Shown here: one piece after another, positions 9,241 to 17,926 of the stretch | Layout: the number at the start of each line of letters is the position of its first letter | Position numbering within the stretch: the stretch's first letter is position 1 | NCBI RefSeq assembly: GCF_002608075.1 | Contig: NZ_LAHA01000027.1 | Span: forward strand, 8,055 to 72,054 | Length of the DNA: 64,000 nt | From: Nostoc linckia z4 | Lineage (GTDB): Bacteria; Cyanobacteriota; Cyanobacteriia; Cyanobacteriales; Nostocaceae | Reading direction: 5' to 3' | Notes under the pieces: generated by a model | Told to the model about the DNA's origin: nothing | The model's database searches: none | What the model saw: the letters and a program-made list of their open reading frames with translations, nothing else | Position numbers and translations under genes: made by a program

Positions 9241-9708
9241 GAACAGACAGCGCAATCTAATAAAAAATAACTTTACAATAAAAAACTGTAGCAATCCCAA
9301 ATAATTTGTGAAATATTACATATTAGGGTTGTTGACTGTTGACTGTTAACCGTTGACGGGTAAAGGTTTTGTATTGTCCCCTTCCCCTTTAATCTTTTCC
9401 CTTTTCCCAACTCTTGCAAAAAGCACTTTTGCACCTTACTCCATGAGCTGCGCTCACAAGGAACAATAAAAATCAATATTCTCATGCCCAATGCCCTATG
9501 CCCTATGCCCTATTTTTAAGGCAGGCCTATTGGAGAGCCACTGCACCCTTGGGGGTAACGCCCGACTTGTTCGCCGGAAGCGTTCCTGTAGGGTAGCAAG
9601 TGGCCTGAGGGAAGCGGATTTTTCTTGTTTCCCCCTTTATCGGGGAAGACTAAGGGGGGAAACAATGCAATTAAAATTACAACCAATAACTTTTAAAACT
9701 CCTTCAAC
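9241..9708. repeat. Intergenic repeat cluster
   Basis: It contains GTTGACT/GTTAACC heptamers (about 9328-9360), ATGCCCT heptamers (about 9484-9513), and a GC-rich block (about 9523-9620) that resembles a dispersed Nostoc repeat with GGGGGTAACGCC. A stem follows, CCCCCTTTATCGGGG...AAGGGGG, at about 9632-9660. Open frames here consist of repeat sequence and are not supported as genes. Confidence 0.65.
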
Positions 9709-11043
9709 TTAGTTAGCAATTTGGGTTATGTTGTTAACAGTTTTTGCTTCTACATAAGCTTCTCTACCTGTAATTAATCTAGAGCGACGATTACGAGTAA
9801 TGTAATTCCATGCCCACTGAAATACTACTAGTAATTTAGTGTCAAACTCGATTAAGAAGTAGATATGAACTATTAGCCAAAAGACCCAAGCCAGGAAACC
9901 TGTAAGTTTGAGGAAGCCTAAATCTACAATAGCTAAATTTTGTCCAATCATTGCCAAACTACCCACATGGTTGTAATGAAATGCTGGCAAAGTTTGACCC
10001 TGAAGACGTTTTTGGATGAGTTTAGCTACATACTCTCCTTGTTGTTTGGCTACGGGTGCAACGCCTGGTAGGGGGTTACCATCTTGATGGGAGAAGTTAC
10101 CTAAATCTCCGACTACAAAAATGTTTTGATAACCCTTGATAGTCAAGTCTGGTTCTACAATTACACGTCCGGAGCGATCGCACTGTACACCTGTACGTTC
10201 TGCTAGGACTTTCGCCATTGCTGAACCTTGAACACCTGCTGCCCATAATATAGTTTTTGAGGCAATTGCTGTTACTTCATCACCTTGCTTGAAGGTGACT
10301 ATATTATTTTCAATATTTGTCACCCTGGTGTTAGTTTGGATAATCACACCCAACTTTTCCAAGGATTTTGCTGCTACTTCTGATAAATCTGGTGAAATGT
10401 GTGGAAGAACGCGATCGGCTCCTTGTAATAGTAAAATTTTCGCTTCTGATGTGTTGATGTTGCGGAAATCTTCTTTGAGAGTTTTGTATGCCAATTCGGC
10501 GATCGCACCTGCTAATTCTACTCCTGTAGGGCCGCCACCCACAATCACAAAAGTCAACAAAGCACGGCGTTTTTCGGGATCGGTTTCTTTTTCTGCTGCT
10601 TCAAATGCTGAAAATATTCGTCGGCGCATTTCTATCGCATCTTCAACAGTTTTCAAGCCAGGAGCTAAATCTTTCCAGTTATCTTTACCAAAGTAAGAAT
10701 GGTTAACACCTGTGGCAATAATTAATGTATCGTAAGGTATTGCTTTATCGCCCATGATTACTTGCTGTGCTTTGGGATCGATATCATTTACTTCTCCCAG
10801 CAATACTTGTGTATTCTTACTTTTGCTGAATACAGCTCGCAATGGTGAGGAAATATCAGCAGGTGATAGCGTACCTGTCGCTACTTGATATAAAAGCGGT
10901 TGAAATAGATGAAAGTTACGTTTATCAATTAGGGTAACATTCACATTAGCTTTTGCAAGATGCTTTGCTGTGTACAGTCCACCAAAGCCTCCACCAATGA
11001 TTACAACCTGATGTTTTCCATGATTGTCAAGTGTAGCTACCAT
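9709..11043 (-). CDS. Type II NADH dehydrogenase (NDH-2)
   Basis: A 444-residue FAD- and NAD(P)H-binding oxidoreductase that passes electrons from NADH to the quinone pool without pumping protons. The FAD dinucleotide motif GGGFGG is at 17-22 and the NADH motif VGGGPTGVELAG is in the middle of the chain. The late FAD motif with VGDLG is at about 318-322. The C-terminal part is hydrophobic (AWVFWLIVHIYFLIEF) and probably anchors it to the membrane. The size and these motifs fit the cyanobacterial Ndb family, but I cannot tell NdbA, NdbB and NdbC apart, and NdbB-type enzymes also act in vitamin K1 synthesis. The ATG at 11043 is unambiguous. Confidence 0.93.
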   Translation of the reverse strand: MVATLDNHGKHQVVIIGGGFGGLYTAKHLAKANVNVTLIDKRNFHLFQPLLYQVATGTLSPADISSPLRAVFSKSKNTQVLLGEVNDIDPKAQQVIMGDKAIPYDTLIIATGVNHSYFGKDNWKDLAPGLKTVEDAIEMRRRIFSAFEAAEKETDPEKRRALLTFVIVGGGPTGVELAGAIAELAYKTLKEDFRNINTSEAKILLLQGADRVLPHISPDLSEVAAKSLEKLGVIIQTNTRVTNIENNIVTFKQGDEVTAIASKTILWAAGVQGSAMAKVLAERTGVQCDRSGRVIVEPDLTIKGYQNIFVVGDLGNFSHQDGNPLPGVAPVAKQQGEYVAKLIQKRLQGQTLPAFHYNHVGSLAMIGQNLAIVDLGFLKLTGFLAWVFWLIVHIYFLIEFDTKLLVVFQWAWNYITRNRRSRLITGREAYVEAKTVNNITQIAN

Positions 11044-11295
11044 ACGAAATATTTCCTTGTGTTAAGAGAGTTGTAACTTTTCTTAACAAAGTTGTAACAG
11101 CATTATGATGAAAGTTACCGCTTATTTGGAACAATTAAAAAAATCATAAAAGTAGCAAAAGTTATTAACTGAACCCTAAACAAGGCTCGTTCACCAGTCC
11201 CTTGCTATAAGTGGCGAGATTTAAATTTAGAACTTGGGTAGGATTTAAGAATTCTCAAGTGCTTTTATAAATGGGTGATACGGGAGATTGATGAA

Positions 11296-11592
11296 ATGAA
11301 TAAGATAATAGATTCGGATTTGCAAGGGACAGATGTAGAATTATTTCTGCAAGACATGACCATCGCTCAGGCAGAAACTTTAGTAGGGGGGTATTGTCAA
11401 GCTTATGATGGTTATCCCTGTGGTTATATCATCAATGTCACTGAAACTTTGAAAAAACCCAAAAATGCAGATGAAGATTCAAACCAGACTAATATTAGCA
11501 ATCAAAAGATTAACACTATAGATAATTCTAGGAAAATTTATCTAAATGGGATGCCCATTAAAGGAAAAAGAAATATTCTCTTCATTTGCTGA
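11296..11592 (+). CDS. Small protein with a double-glycine-type leader, possible peptide precursor
   Basis: From the ATG at 11296 the product has 98 residues; GGGAG about 8 bases upstream supports this start over the GTG at 11275. The first 32 residues are acidic and helical and end in AQAETLVGG, like double-glycine leaders cleaved by C39-peptidase transporters. The next segment, YCQAYDGYPCGY, has two Cys, four Tyr and three Gly, as in ribosomally made peptide precursors. The remaining 50 residues are Asn/Lys rich, which is long for a core. No maturation enzyme or C39 transporter is adjacent. The role is an inference from sequence pattern only. Confidence 0.55.
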   Translation: MNKIIDSDLQGTDVELFLQDMTIAQAETLVGGYCQAYDGYPCGYIINVTETLKKPKNADEDSNQTNISNQKINTIDNSRKIYLNGMPIKGKRNILFIC

Positions 11593-11629
11593 ATTAATGT
11601 TAATTAAAGTCTACCTTTGGAAACATCTT

Positions 11630-12322
11630 TTAAAGGCGATCGCCATATTGCCGTTCAAAAATAAATAAAATTGAAACTGGTTTTTTAGTCTTTGGGTGAC
11701 AGGGTTCGATTAACTTCAGCAAACGATAATTTTTTTGATGAAACTCACAAATCCATGATTCAATTGTTCTAAAATACCAAGGAGCAGGATGAAATGACTC
11801 TAATCCGATTCCTTGCCAAGATGTTTGACGCCAGCCATCAGAGTATGGATAATCACCGCAAGCCATCAAAGGATGAAGTGTTTGAATGATTATTTTTCCC
11901 TTATCGACTAACAAACTTTCACCTGCCTGAGCTATCTCCGTCACAGCACATTCTCCAAGCAGTGAAAAATTGCAAATAAAGCAGTCAAACTGGTTAATAT
12001 TGCCAAATTTCTGTGATGGCAAATCTGAGTAGGAAGATACAGCAAAACGCACATCACCAAGGCTTCGTGCTGATTCCACAAGTTCGGCAATGGCGTCAAC
12101 TCCCCAGCCATCAAAACCGCGACGGAACAGTTCGCGGCACAACCATCCTTCTCCACATCCGATGTCTAAAAAGGTTTGCGGTTCAAGTTGAATCACAGCT
12201 TCTACAATTGCTTTATCTGTGACTAAAGCACGACTTTCAAGAAGTTGTTCGCGAACTACACGCGTCCATAGTTTGGCATTTAGTATCCATGAATGAAGAA
12301 TTTGTTGTTCGTTTTTATCCAT
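11630..12322 (-). CDS. Class I SAM-dependent methyltransferase
   Basis: The 230-residue product has motif I as FLDIGCGEGWLCREL (about 50-64) and an acidic residue near VDAIAELVESAR (motif II region), the Rossmann signature of SAM methyltransferases. The segment CFICNFSLL carries a motif IV-like position. The ATG at 12322 is preferred over the GTG at 12346, though neither has a clear Shine-Dalgarno. The substrate cannot be read from the sequence. It is convergent with the small leader-bearing gene and lies 81 bases downstream of the efflux adaptor gene on the same strand. Confidence 0.85.
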   Translation of the reverse strand: MDKNEQQILHSWILNAKLWTRVVREQLLESRALVTDKAIVEAVIQLEPQTFLDIGCGEGWLCRELFRRGFDGWGVDAIAELVESARSLGDVRFAVSSYSDLPSQKFGNINQFDCFICNFSLLGECAVTEIAQAGESLLVDKGKIIIQTLHPLMACGDYPYSDGWRQTSWQGIGLESFHPAPWYFRTIESWICEFHQKNYRLLKLIEPCHPKTKKPVSILFIFERQYGDRL

Positions 12323-12403
12323 ATTGAGCAATGTTATTTGCACCAACTACATAAAGTCCTTCTAACTGACTTCGTTTCACGAAAGCACTCAGGGAAATTA
12401 TCA

Positions 12404-13531
12404 TCACTGAGTGACTTCAGGGGGCAGTTTTATGCGTCCCAACATTCCTGGCATTAAATTTGTGGTTTTTTCAAGGGCTATTTTGGCAGTAAAACTACGA
12501 CTGTTGGGGTTTGCAGAAGGAATAATTTGATTTACTTGTCCGCGCACAGAACCCTTAAGAGCATCTAGCTGCACTTGTACTTCATCTCCTTGTTTCACCA
12601 AAGACTTCATTGATTCGGGTACTACAACACTAAACAGCAAGCGATCGCTACTTTTCAATGTCACTAAAGGTTGTCCAAGACCTGCCACTGCACCTACTTT
12701 TGTATGTTTCTTAGTGACGACTCCAGCAAATGGAGCTTTAACAATGCTGCGGTTTAGATTAGCGATCGTTGGCTTTACTTCTGCTCGTGCTTGCTGGACT
12801 TGGGAACGCGCCTGCTTTACTCCTGCTCGTGCTTGCTGGACTTGGAAGTTTGCCTGTTTCACGGCAGTTTTGGCTTGCTCAATTTCCCCCTTGGCTTGTT
12901 CAATTCCAGCTTTTGCCTGTTGAATGCGAGCATCAATTAATGCCAGCTGTGTATTGGCTGTATCTAGTTGTAATTGGCTGACTGCACCTTCTTTTCGCAG
13001 CATAGCCATGCGTTGTTGATTTAACTGAGCGTCAGCTAGTTGTGCTTGTGCTTCCTGCAATTTGGCTTCGGCTTCTTGTTGATGAACCTTTGCTTGATTG
13101 AGTTGTGCTAAAGTTTGAGTCTCGTTTACTAGGGCTTGAGTTTCAGCCGCAGTGGCAACTGTTACACTTGCGTGGGCTTGGGAAATCACAGCCGATGTTT
13201 GATTGCGTTGTACCTGGATATCTTTGACATCAATAATGGCAATGATTTGACCTGCTTTAACTCTGTCGCCTTCTTGCACTGGCAAAGTTTTAATCTGTCC
13301 TATAACACGGCTAGTAGTTGTAACGGTTTCTACCGCTTCCAACGCACCATTCAAGGAGATTTTACCCAGACTTAATGGTTTCTTGCTCAGAGTCGTTTTT
13401 ACTTCTACAGGTTTGATAGTGCTAGTTACAGTAGCAGTAGATTCCGCAGAAGTAGAAAAAAAGGATAACACAATAGCTCGCAAGCCTGTAATTCCTAAAA
13501 GGACTGCTAAAAAAAATATATCGTATTTCAT
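12404..13531 (-). CDS. RND-type efflux periplasmic adaptor (membrane fusion protein)
   Basis: A 375-residue HlyD/AcrA-family adaptor that links an inner-membrane pump to an outer-membrane channel. It has an N-terminal membrane anchor (about 5-25), then the first half of a lipoyl-like domain with VQEGDRVKAGQIIAIID. A very long Gln/Ala-rich alpha hairpin (about 110-255) follows, then the second lipoyl half IVKAPFAGVVTKK, a beta-barrel, and a membrane-proximal end. It is unusual that no pump gene of RND or ABC type and no TolC gene is next to it, so it must work with a distant partner. The hairpin is built of near-repeats (QARAGVKQARSQVQQARAEVK), which makes the DNA repetitive. Confidence 0.9.
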   Translation of the reverse strand: MKYDIFFLAVLLGITGLRAIVLSFFSTSAESTATVTSTIKPVEVKTTLSKKPLSLGKISLNGALEAVETVTTTSRVIGQIKTLPVQEGDRVKAGQIIAIIDVKDIQVQRNQTSAVISQAHASVTVATAAETQALVNETQTLAQLNQAKVHQQEAEAKLQEAQAQLADAQLNQQRMAMLRKEGAVSQLQLDTANTQLALIDARIQQAKAGIEQAKGEIEQAKTAVKQANFQVQQARAGVKQARSQVQQARAEVKPTIANLNRSIVKAPFAGVVTKKHTKVGAVAGLGQPLVTLKSSDRLLFSVVVPESMKSLVKQGDEVQVQLDALKGSVRGQVNQIIPSANPNSRSFTAKIALEKTTNLMPGMLGRIKLPPEVTQ

Positions 13532-13757
13532 TCGCTTACCTTTGCTGGGATACTAACCCAAGACGAATTGTGGGTGTAGGATTGAAAGTCATGGGTTAAA
13601 TCCTCCAATCTGATGTGTAATTGACGCTTATTTTCAGATTGTCAGATAAAAGTAACACAAAGGCAACAGCTTGATCCCGGATTTCTCACCAACTCTGAAA
13701 AAGAAGTCAAAAACTGCAAAAATGTATATATGACAAGCATTTCAGCAGTTATAAACT
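13532..13757. other. Intergenic region upstream of the adaptor gene, no gene seen
   Basis: This 226-base stretch holds the leader of the adaptor gene and no ORF. With the transposase fragment and palindromes that follow, the non-coding stretch runs to 14313. Confidence 0.5.
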
Positions 13758-13922
13758 ATGACCAAAGCAGTAAGGCGATCGATACCAAAACAGTTCAGAT
13801 TTGAGCAGCCAAAATTGCCTACAGTCGTAGTTAATTTCCAGGGTGGACAAGTAACATCAGATGCCGGGTTAAACTTAATTGCTGAAATAGACAGAAAACT
13901 ACAAATCACATCACGCTTCTGA
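13758..13922 (+). pseudogene. N-terminal fragment of an IS1380-family transposase
   Basis: A 54-residue frame from ATG 13758 ends in a stop at 13922. The segment VVVNFQGGQVTSDAGLNLIAEIDRKL matches the conserved start of IS1380-family transposases (VTSDAGL...EIDRKL). The normal protein has over 400 residues, so nearly all of the gene is lost. No terminal inverted repeats were found beside it. Confidence 0.75.
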
Positions 13923-13959
13923 ATTCTTCTTTAAATTAAGTAGGTGGACACAATTATTT

Positions 13960-14035
13960 AGAAGACGCATTTCGACTTCGCTCAATGCTCGGTAAGCTTA
14001 TTCTAAGAGGGTTGAGCGCAGTCGAAACCCGGCGA
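13960..14035. repeat. Palindromic repeat with TTTCGACT arms
   Basis: TTTCGACTTCGCTCAA (about 13967-13982) pairs imperfectly with TTGAGCGCAGTCGAAA (about 14012-14027). This is a hairpin type dispersed in Nostocales genomes. The bases from 14036 to 14313 hold no gene except the leader of the RTX gene. Confidence 0.65.
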
Positions 14036-14313
14036 GATCGAGTTAGGTTTAATTTAGTCCTTCTACTTATCTCCCCTAATTCTCCCCTTTTGTTTTCTAG
14101 TCTTAGAAATATCAAGAAATTAACGCAAAGAAATAAATAAATTAAATTTATCTGTTATTGATAACTCTAAATTACAGCGCTTTTGAGGTACATGAGGTAC
14201 ACCAATTTCAAGGATAGTTTTTAAACTTTGAATTGGAATCTGTTGCTGTACCTCATAAACATCGATATATCTATTTAACCGTAATCGAAACAATGATACC
14301 AGGAGAATAAATC

Positions 14314-16329
14314 ATGGCTAAAAATTTGGGTTTTATCGACAAAGAGAATAATAATCTTGCTGAATTAGCGGTTAATTTAGGTTCAATAAAAGGGACTAAT
14401 ACAGGTACAGGAATTTTAACTAATCTTTCTTCCAATGCATCGACAAATGATATTGATTGGTATAGTTTTAAACTAGATAGTACAGCACCTGTCAACAGTT
14501 ACATTGAACTGTCTTCGCCTGATGTTGTCAATATTAAGGCTACCTATGATGTGGTTTTATTCAAGTACAACGCTGCAACTGATAGCTATGACAGTGTGAC
14601 TAGTTACCAATTACCTAATTACCCATTTACAGAGAGAATTGACCTCACTTCTTTACAAACTGGGACTTATTTTTTTGCTGTTGTTGGTGCTGCATACTAT
14701 GGCAGTAGTGCCACTGGATTATATAATCTCAGAATTTCAATTCCCTCGCCTTCTTTGCCGGGTACGGTGATTAATGGCACTGATGTTAGCGAGAAATTGA
14801 CTGGAGGAAATGAAGAAAATACTATCAATGGTAAAGCTGGTAACGATACCTTAATTGGTGGCGCAGGTGACGATACTCTCAATGGTGGAGATGGCAATGA
14901 TATCTTGACTGGTGGGGCTGACAGCGATTTGCTTAATGGTGGAGCAGGTATTGATAAAGTAGTAGAATCGGGTGATTTAGCTAAATTTATTCTCACCAAC
15001 GATCGCCTAATAGCCAATGGCGTTGATGTACTCCTTGGTATTGAACAAGCTCAACTCACTGGTGGTAATACCTGGAATATTCTAGACGCATCTGGATTTA
15101 GTTTAGGTTCAGTTACATTAGATGGTGGTGCTAGTGATGATTCATTATTAGGTGGTACTCAAAGCGATCGCCTCATTGGTGGCGATGGCTATGATTTCCT
15201 GGATGGTAAAGCCGGACAAGACATTCTCATTGGCGGTACTGGCGGAGATGCTTACGTTGTAGATAACGTTGGAGATGTAATTTCCGAAACATCCACTTCA
15301 ACCTATGAATATGATAGAGTTCTGTCTTCTGTTACTTATACTTTAGGAGCAAATCTAGAAGAATTGACTCTTACGGGAACTGCTGCCATTAACGGTACAG
15401 GCAACGGTTTAAATAATAAGATTACTGGAAATAGTGCTAATAACACTCTCAACGGCGGAGCAGGATTTGACATCCTTGATGGTAAGGGAGGTGTTGATAC
15501 TTTAATCGGCGGCTTAGGAGATGATAATTACATAGTTGATAATACTTTAGATGTAATTGTCGAAACCTCAACCACAGATTTTGATACAGTCGAATCTTCT
15601 GCTACATACACCTTGGCAGCCAATCTCGAAAATTTGCAACTCGTTGGTAGTGGCGGCAATATCAACGGCACAGGAAATAATCTCAAGAATCAAATTACAG
15701 GTAATAGTGCCAACAATATACTGAGTGGACTAGCAGGTAATGACGTTATTTATGGCCAAGAAGGAAACGACACCCTCAACGGTGGAGATGGAGATGATTA
15801 CCTTTATGCCGGAGGAGGCAATGATGTAATTAACGGAGGAAATGGCAACGATTATCTTGATAGTATCACTGGCAAAGATATCTTCAATGGTGGGGCTGGA
15901 GAAGACTTTTTTGCAGATGACATAGACAACAATAATATTTACGTTTTCCAGTTTGGAGAATCTTCAGCTTTAGCTGCTGATGTAATAAGTGGTTTTTCCA
16001 TTGGCAGCGATAAAATTGACTTACTTGCTGCAAATGGTACAGCTTTAGGAAAACCAGTCAGCTTAACTCGTGCAGCAGACAACTATTACTATGAAACGCA
16101 ACTAGACCTAGTAAAACAGGTATTTATTGATGCTAACGGAAAACTGGCAGGTAACCAAGCTCTGGGTCTTAATAGTGCCGCTATAGTCCATAATGGTCTT
16201 GATTTATACCTAGTTGTCAACGATGGTATCGCAGGATTTCAAGCGAGTAGCGATTTGTTGATTGACTTACAAACTTATGGTACATTACCCGCTTTTGGCT
16301 CTGTACCAGTTGATACATTTTTCGTTTAA
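14314..16329 (+). CDS. RTX (hemolysin-type) calcium-binding repeat protein
   Basis: A 671-residue acidic, Gly/Asp/Asn-rich protein. Residues about 25-150 look like a PPC-type beta domain (NDIDWYSFKLD ... TGTYFFAVVG). Nonapeptide RTX repeats of the GGxGxDxL type occur in blocks at about 165-215, 275-310, 365-400 and 455-535. They form calcium-binding parallel beta rolls. There is no N-terminal signal peptide, as expected for type I secretion via a C-terminal signal. The start at ATG 14314 has AGGAG about 9 bases upstream. No protease or lipase catalytic domain is visible, so it may be a surface or matrix protein. No type I exporter is adjacent. Confidence 0.9.
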   Translation: MAKNLGFIDKENNNLAELAVNLGSIKGTNTGTGILTNLSSNASTNDIDWYSFKLDSTAPVNSYIELSSPDVVNIKATYDVVLFKYNAATDSYDSVTSYQLPNYPFTERIDLTSLQTGTYFFAVVGAAYYGSSATGLYNLRISIPSPSLPGTVINGTDVSEKLTGGNEENTINGKAGNDTLIGGAGDDTLNGGDGNDILTGGADSDLLNGGAGIDKVVESGDLAKFILTNDRLIANGVDVLLGIEQAQLTGGNTWNILDASGFSLGSVTLDGGASDDSLLGGTQSDRLIGGDGYDFLDGKAGQDILIGGTGGDAYVVDNVGDVISETSTSTYEYDRVLSSVTYTLGANLEELTLTGTAAINGTGNGLNNKITGNSANNTLNGGAGFDILDGKGGVDTLIGGLGDDNYIVDNTLDVIVETSTTDFDTVESSATYTLAANLENLQLVGSGGNINGTGNNLKNQITGNSANNILSGLAGNDVIYGQEGNDTLNGGDGDDYLYAGGGNDVINGGNGNDYLDSITGKDIFNGGAGEDFFADDIDNNNIYVFQFGESSALAADVISGFSIGSDKIDLLAANGTALGKPVSLTRAADNYYYETQLDLVKQVFIDANGKLAGNQALGLNSAAIVHNGLDLYLVVNDGIAGFQASSDLLIDLQTYGTLPAFGSVPVDTFFV

Positions 16330-16341
16330 TTTAACGTGAAT

Positions 16342-16832
16342 TTAACTGTCTTGAAAATAGCGCAAAGTAAGTACTGGTGCGCCATTACGAACAGTACCAA
16401 GTTGAATCAATCGGTCTTTAACAGAATGGTTATATAGGACTCATATTTGATTTGGAGAAAAAACTCAGTACACCCATAAATTCTTTTTTTCCTGGTAAGA
16501 GTTACCTCCCTATCGCGCTTGCGCTGCGCGAACGCGCACCACACAAATATGTTCATTAATCAAATCGGATTCCTATAACTGAAAATCTTTAAGTATTTAA
16601 TAGGTGCTTTGGCTTTTAAGCGAGTAATAAAATTAACTTGTTGGTTAATAAGTTGTTGCAAAAAATGGAAATGATAAAAACCTCTGTCAAGTAAAATCAG
16701 AGTTTTAGCAGGCAGTAAATTTAATAATGCTACTTCAAAATTAGTGTCCGATGCTGCTGGATTAGTGTGAAACCAAACTTCGATAGGTAAACGAGTTATC
16801 AAATCAAGAACTGTACAAATTTTTATGACTTT
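16342..16832 (-). pseudogene. IS4-like transposase C-terminal remnant, interrupted by a miniature element
   Basis: The minus frame from 16832 encodes LLDRGFYHFHFLQQL and ITRLKAKAP, typical of the C-terminal catalytic half of IS4-type DDE transposases. It is cut at 16577 by a 141-base element and resumes at 16434 with HSVKDRLIQLG...NGAPVLTLRYF and a stop at 16342. Removing 143 bases (element plus one TA) leaves 348 bases, exactly 116 codons, and restores KIFSYNHSVKDR. The 5' part of the transposase is missing; a stop lies at 16833-16835 in sequence shared with another repeat copy near 42661. It lies 12 bases after the RTX gene. Confidence 0.85.
16435..16575. mobile_element. 141-base MITE with TAGGA termini and TA target duplication
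   Basis: Its ends TAGGACTCATATTTGATT and, inverted, TAGGAATCCGATTTGATT match at 15 of 18 positions. TA flanks both sides (16433-16434 and 16576-16577). It has no coding capacity. The interrupted transposase frame shows it to be an insertion. Confidence 0.8.
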
Positions 16833-16866
16833 TCAAACATCCTCTAAATTAGATAAATAATTGTGG

Positions 16867-16905
16867 TGGTTAACAGTTAACAGTCAACCGTCAACCGTCA
16901 ACCAC
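16867..16905. repeat. Heptamer array (GTTAACA/GTCAACC)
   Basis: Short tandemly repeated heptamers between the transposase remnant and the peptidoglycan-binding gene. The same family recurs at about 9328, 26310, 38118, 42250, 42720, 42815 and 50648. Confidence 0.8.
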
Positions 16906-16913
16906 TTATTTGT

Positions 16914-17651
16914 TTATTTTTTATTCCAGATAGCAATAAATTCTTTATAAATGGCTGGGGTTATCTGACTTTGTAAGTGATTAAGTGCATCACGATGATT
17001 GAAATTGTTTTCATCATAATAAGTAAATACATTTGTCAGCTTTACAAGTTCAGGATTTTGATCGTTTGTTCCTCTCCATTTATTAGTAACCTTTTGTAAA
17101 ACATCCTTGGGGAGATTTTGTTGTAAGTTATTTAGGGCTGCAATATAAGAAGGATTTTTAGGGTTCTTTTTGAATTGCAAGCACAAGTCTATCAACTTGG
17201 TTTGAGGCTGAGGCTGGGGTTTATTTGGCGTCAGAGTTGGTTGCTGGAGAATTTGACGCTGTTCAACACTAGCAATACCATTTTCAGTTAAACCTTGAGA
17301 TTTTTGAAATTTCTTTACTGCTTTATAAGTGGCTGGCCCATAAAAAGGCTGATCCGCAGGAATTTCAGTATTGGTTGCAAAACCGTGAAACTTCAATCTA
17401 TTTTGAAGCCCTTTGATTATATCCTCTATTACTTCTCTAGTTTGTGCATCGGCGTTACCATTAACTACAAGTTTTTGTGGATACTGTTTTTGAAACTTTT
17501 TAATGGCTTCTTCGGTAGGATCGTCCGTTAAAGGGTTATTATTTCGCTTCCAAGGAGCAAATTGAGCATCGGGATTAGGATCGATTTCAGGAGCTAAATA
17601 TCCCAGTCCAATTAATAAATGACGGATGGCTTGAGGACTATAAACAACCAT
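16914..17651 (-). CDS. Protein with two peptidoglycan-binding (PG_binding_1-like) domains
   Basis: The 245-residue product begins with AIRHLLIGLGYL and AIKKFQKQYP...NGNADAQTREVI (about 5-85). A second copy of the pattern is LQNRLKFHGF...YGPATYKAVKKFQKSQGLTENGIA (about 90-135). These are the three-helix PG_binding_1 folds. A Pro/Gln linker (about 140-153) leads to a helical domain of about 90 residues that I do not recognise. There is no signal peptide, so export or wall binding is not shown; such domains in cyanobacteria also occur in cytoplasmic or phage-like proteins. Flanks are transposon remnants. Confidence 0.8.
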   Translation of the reverse strand: MVVYSPQAIRHLLIGLGYLAPEIDPNPDAQFAPWKRNNNPLTDDPTEEAIKKFQKQYPQKLVVNGNADAQTREVIEDIIKGLQNRLKFHGFATNTEIPADQPFYGPATYKAVKKFQKSQGLTENGIASVEQRQILQQPTLTPNKPQPQPQTKLIDLCLQFKKNPKNPSYIAALNNLQQNLPKDVLQKVTNKWRGTNDQNPELVKLTNVFTYYDENNFNHRDALNHLQSQITPAIYKEFIAIWNKK

Positions 17652-17926
17652 GCTTTTGGTTCCTTCGCTACTAAATTTAAGTTTATGTATTAGAAATCTT
17701 GCAAAAATACTTTTGTAATAGAGGAGTGGAAAAAGAAAAAGGTTAAAGGGAAAAGGTTTTTTATCCTTTTCCCTACTTTTGCAAGAAGTCTATTGTATTT
17801 TACAAAAAAAATTAGGGGTACATAGTCCACCCCTACAAATTGTATTATTCCAAACATATGGTACCTCAGGAGAATCCACAAATTTTTGTATTTTTTATGA
17901 CAGTGTAGCGAGGTGGGGGAGATGGG
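17652..17926. other. Intergenic region, no gene
   Basis: Contains A/G-rich GGAAAAAG-type sequence with complementary CTTTTTCCC-type sequence (about 17726-17775) and TTTTGCAAGAAGTCTATTG, a short dispersed repeat also present near 60301-60317. No ORF is supported. Confidence 0.55.

Noticed and set aside
9491..9712. 73-codon frame in the repeat cluster upstream of the NDH-2 gene
   Set aside because: It is made of heptamers and a dispersed GC-rich repeat, with no codon bias or homology that I recognise.
10289..10696. 135-codon plus-strand frame inside the NDH-2 gene
   Set aside because: Antisense shadow of a well-supported gene.
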